Below, one piece after another: positions 8,502 through 9,104 of a stretch of DNA of 9,104 nt. The first letter of the stretch is position 1. Each line of letters starts with the position of its first letter. The position numbers were made by a program, and so were the translations under genes. The notes beneath the pieces are model-generated. The model made no database searches and was not told where the DNA came from. It was given only the letters and a program-made list of their open reading frames with translations. The DNA comes from Betaproteobacteria bacterium (GTDB taxonomy: Bacteria > Pseudomonadota > Gammaproteobacteria > Burkholderiales > UBA9220): positions 1-9,104 of the forward strand of contig JAGUYQ010000261.1 in assembly GCA_020061285.1 (NCBI GenBank), given 5' to 3'.

Positions 8502-9104
8502 GCCTTATCCCCGATAATCTTCACTTCGCTCACCAACTCCACGCCGCAGTCCTTCTTTACCGTTTCCCGTACCAACTCGATCAAGCCTTCGATGTCCGCC
8601 GCCGTGGCGCCGCCGGCGTTGACGATGAAGTTGGCGTGCTTCTCCGACACCTGGGCCCCGCCCAGGCATTTCCCTTTCAGGCCGCAGGCCTCGATCAGGC
8701 GCCCGGCGAAATCCCCTTCCGGGTTGCGGAACACCGAGCCCGCATTGGGCAAATGCAGGGGCTGGCTGGCGGAACGCTTTTCCAGCAAGGCCTTCATCTG
8801 CAGTCGCGCCCCTTCGCCATCGCCCGGTTGCAGCTTCAGCCAAGCGGCTGCGAACCACTCCTGACGCGCCTCCTTGAGGACCACATGGCGGTAGCCGATG
8901 TCATAATCCACTGTGCGGCGGCGGCGCAATTCCCCGTCACGCCCCAGGACCAGTACCTCGTCCACCACCTGCCAGGTCTCGGCGCCGTAACAGCCGGCGT
9001 TCATCGCCAGGGCGCCGCCCACGGTGCCCGGAATCCCGGCGAGGAACTCCGCCCCCACCAGGCCGTGGCGGGAAGCGAAGCGCGCCACCTTGGCGTCCGG
9101 CACC
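8498..9104 (-). CDS. murB: UDP-N-acetylenolpyruvoylglucosamine reductase MurB (C-terminal part, 5' end outside window)
   Basis: MurB reduces UDP-GlcNAc-enolpyruvate to UDP-MurNAc using NADPH and FAD, an early cytoplasmic step of peptidoglycan synthesis. About 201 residues are in the window; the first codon seen is a GTG coding for an internal valine, because the upstream family sequence (start [13 protein letters not shown]) continues outside. Visible: [23 protein letters not shown] (FAD domain), IGYRHV (Y and R near 71-72 of the fragment), the catalytic serine motif GSVFRNP (S123 of the fragment), [27 protein letters not shown], and a final EVKIIG with E193, the second catalytic residue. The compact GSVFRNP...[10 protein letters not shown] arrangement is the type II MurB form (as in Bacillus/Staphylococcus) rather than the longer E. 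coli type I. The last four bases overlap the ddlB start. Confidence 0.97.
   Translation of the reverse strand, partial: VPDAKVARFASRHGLVGAEFLAGIPGTVGGALAMNAGCYGAETWQVVDEVLVLGRDGELRRRRTVDYDIGYRHVVLKEARQEWFAAAWLKLQPGDGEGARLQMKALLEKRSASQPLHLPNAGSVFRNPEGDFAGRLIEACGLKGKCLGGAQVSEKHANFIVNAGGATAADIEGLIELVRETVKKDCGVELVSEVKIIGDKA

Overview
The window is a GC-rich, fully packed stretch of a Gram-negative chromosome. It covers the 3' end of the division and cell wall (dcw) cluster and the envelope genes that normally follow it. Read 3' to 5' along the given strand (the direction of most transcription), the order is murB, ddlB, ftsQ, ftsA, ftsZ, lpxC, a small two-helix membrane protein, then dciA (DUF721) on the opposite strand, an M23 (LytM) peptidase, and secA. 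Presence of lpxC shows a lipid A-bearing outer membrane. The gene order, FtsZ ending in an IPAFLRKQAD tail, and the SecA N-terminus ([16 protein letters not shown]) fit a betaproteobacterium, perhaps of the Rhodocyclales/Nitrosomonadales type. That placement comes from remembered family sequences, not a search.

Layout: 1-1578 is the first 526 codons of secA, cut by the window edge. 1640-2560 is a membrane-anchored M23 peptidase. 2566-3033 is dciA, the only plus-strand gene. 3019-3201 is a 60-residue membrane protein that meets dciA tail to tail. 3247-4161 is lpxC, followed at 4303-5454 by ftsZ, 5577-6815 by ftsA, 6842-7594 by ftsQ, 7584-8501 by ddlB and 8498-9104 by murB, whose start lies outside the window. 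No gap exceeds about 141 bases. I see no tRNA, rRNA, mobile element or CRISPR array.

How they work together: MurB and Ddl make peptidoglycan precursors (UDP-MurNAc and D-Ala-D-Ala). FtsQ, FtsA and FtsZ build the division ring on the inner membrane. LpxC commits UDP-acyl-GlcNAc to lipid A. The M23 protein probably trims peptidoglycan. SecA drives export through SecYEG. DciA, the replicative helicase loader, is the outlier in function and in strand.

This is mostly a well-known conserved locus, not a new system. Points worth a second look are a SecA that lacks the VAR insertion expected in a proteobacterium, a head-to-head pair (M23/dciA) with almost no intergenic DNA, a 15-bp perfect palindrome just upstream of lpxC, and the uncharacterised 60-residue membrane protein overlapping the end of dciA.
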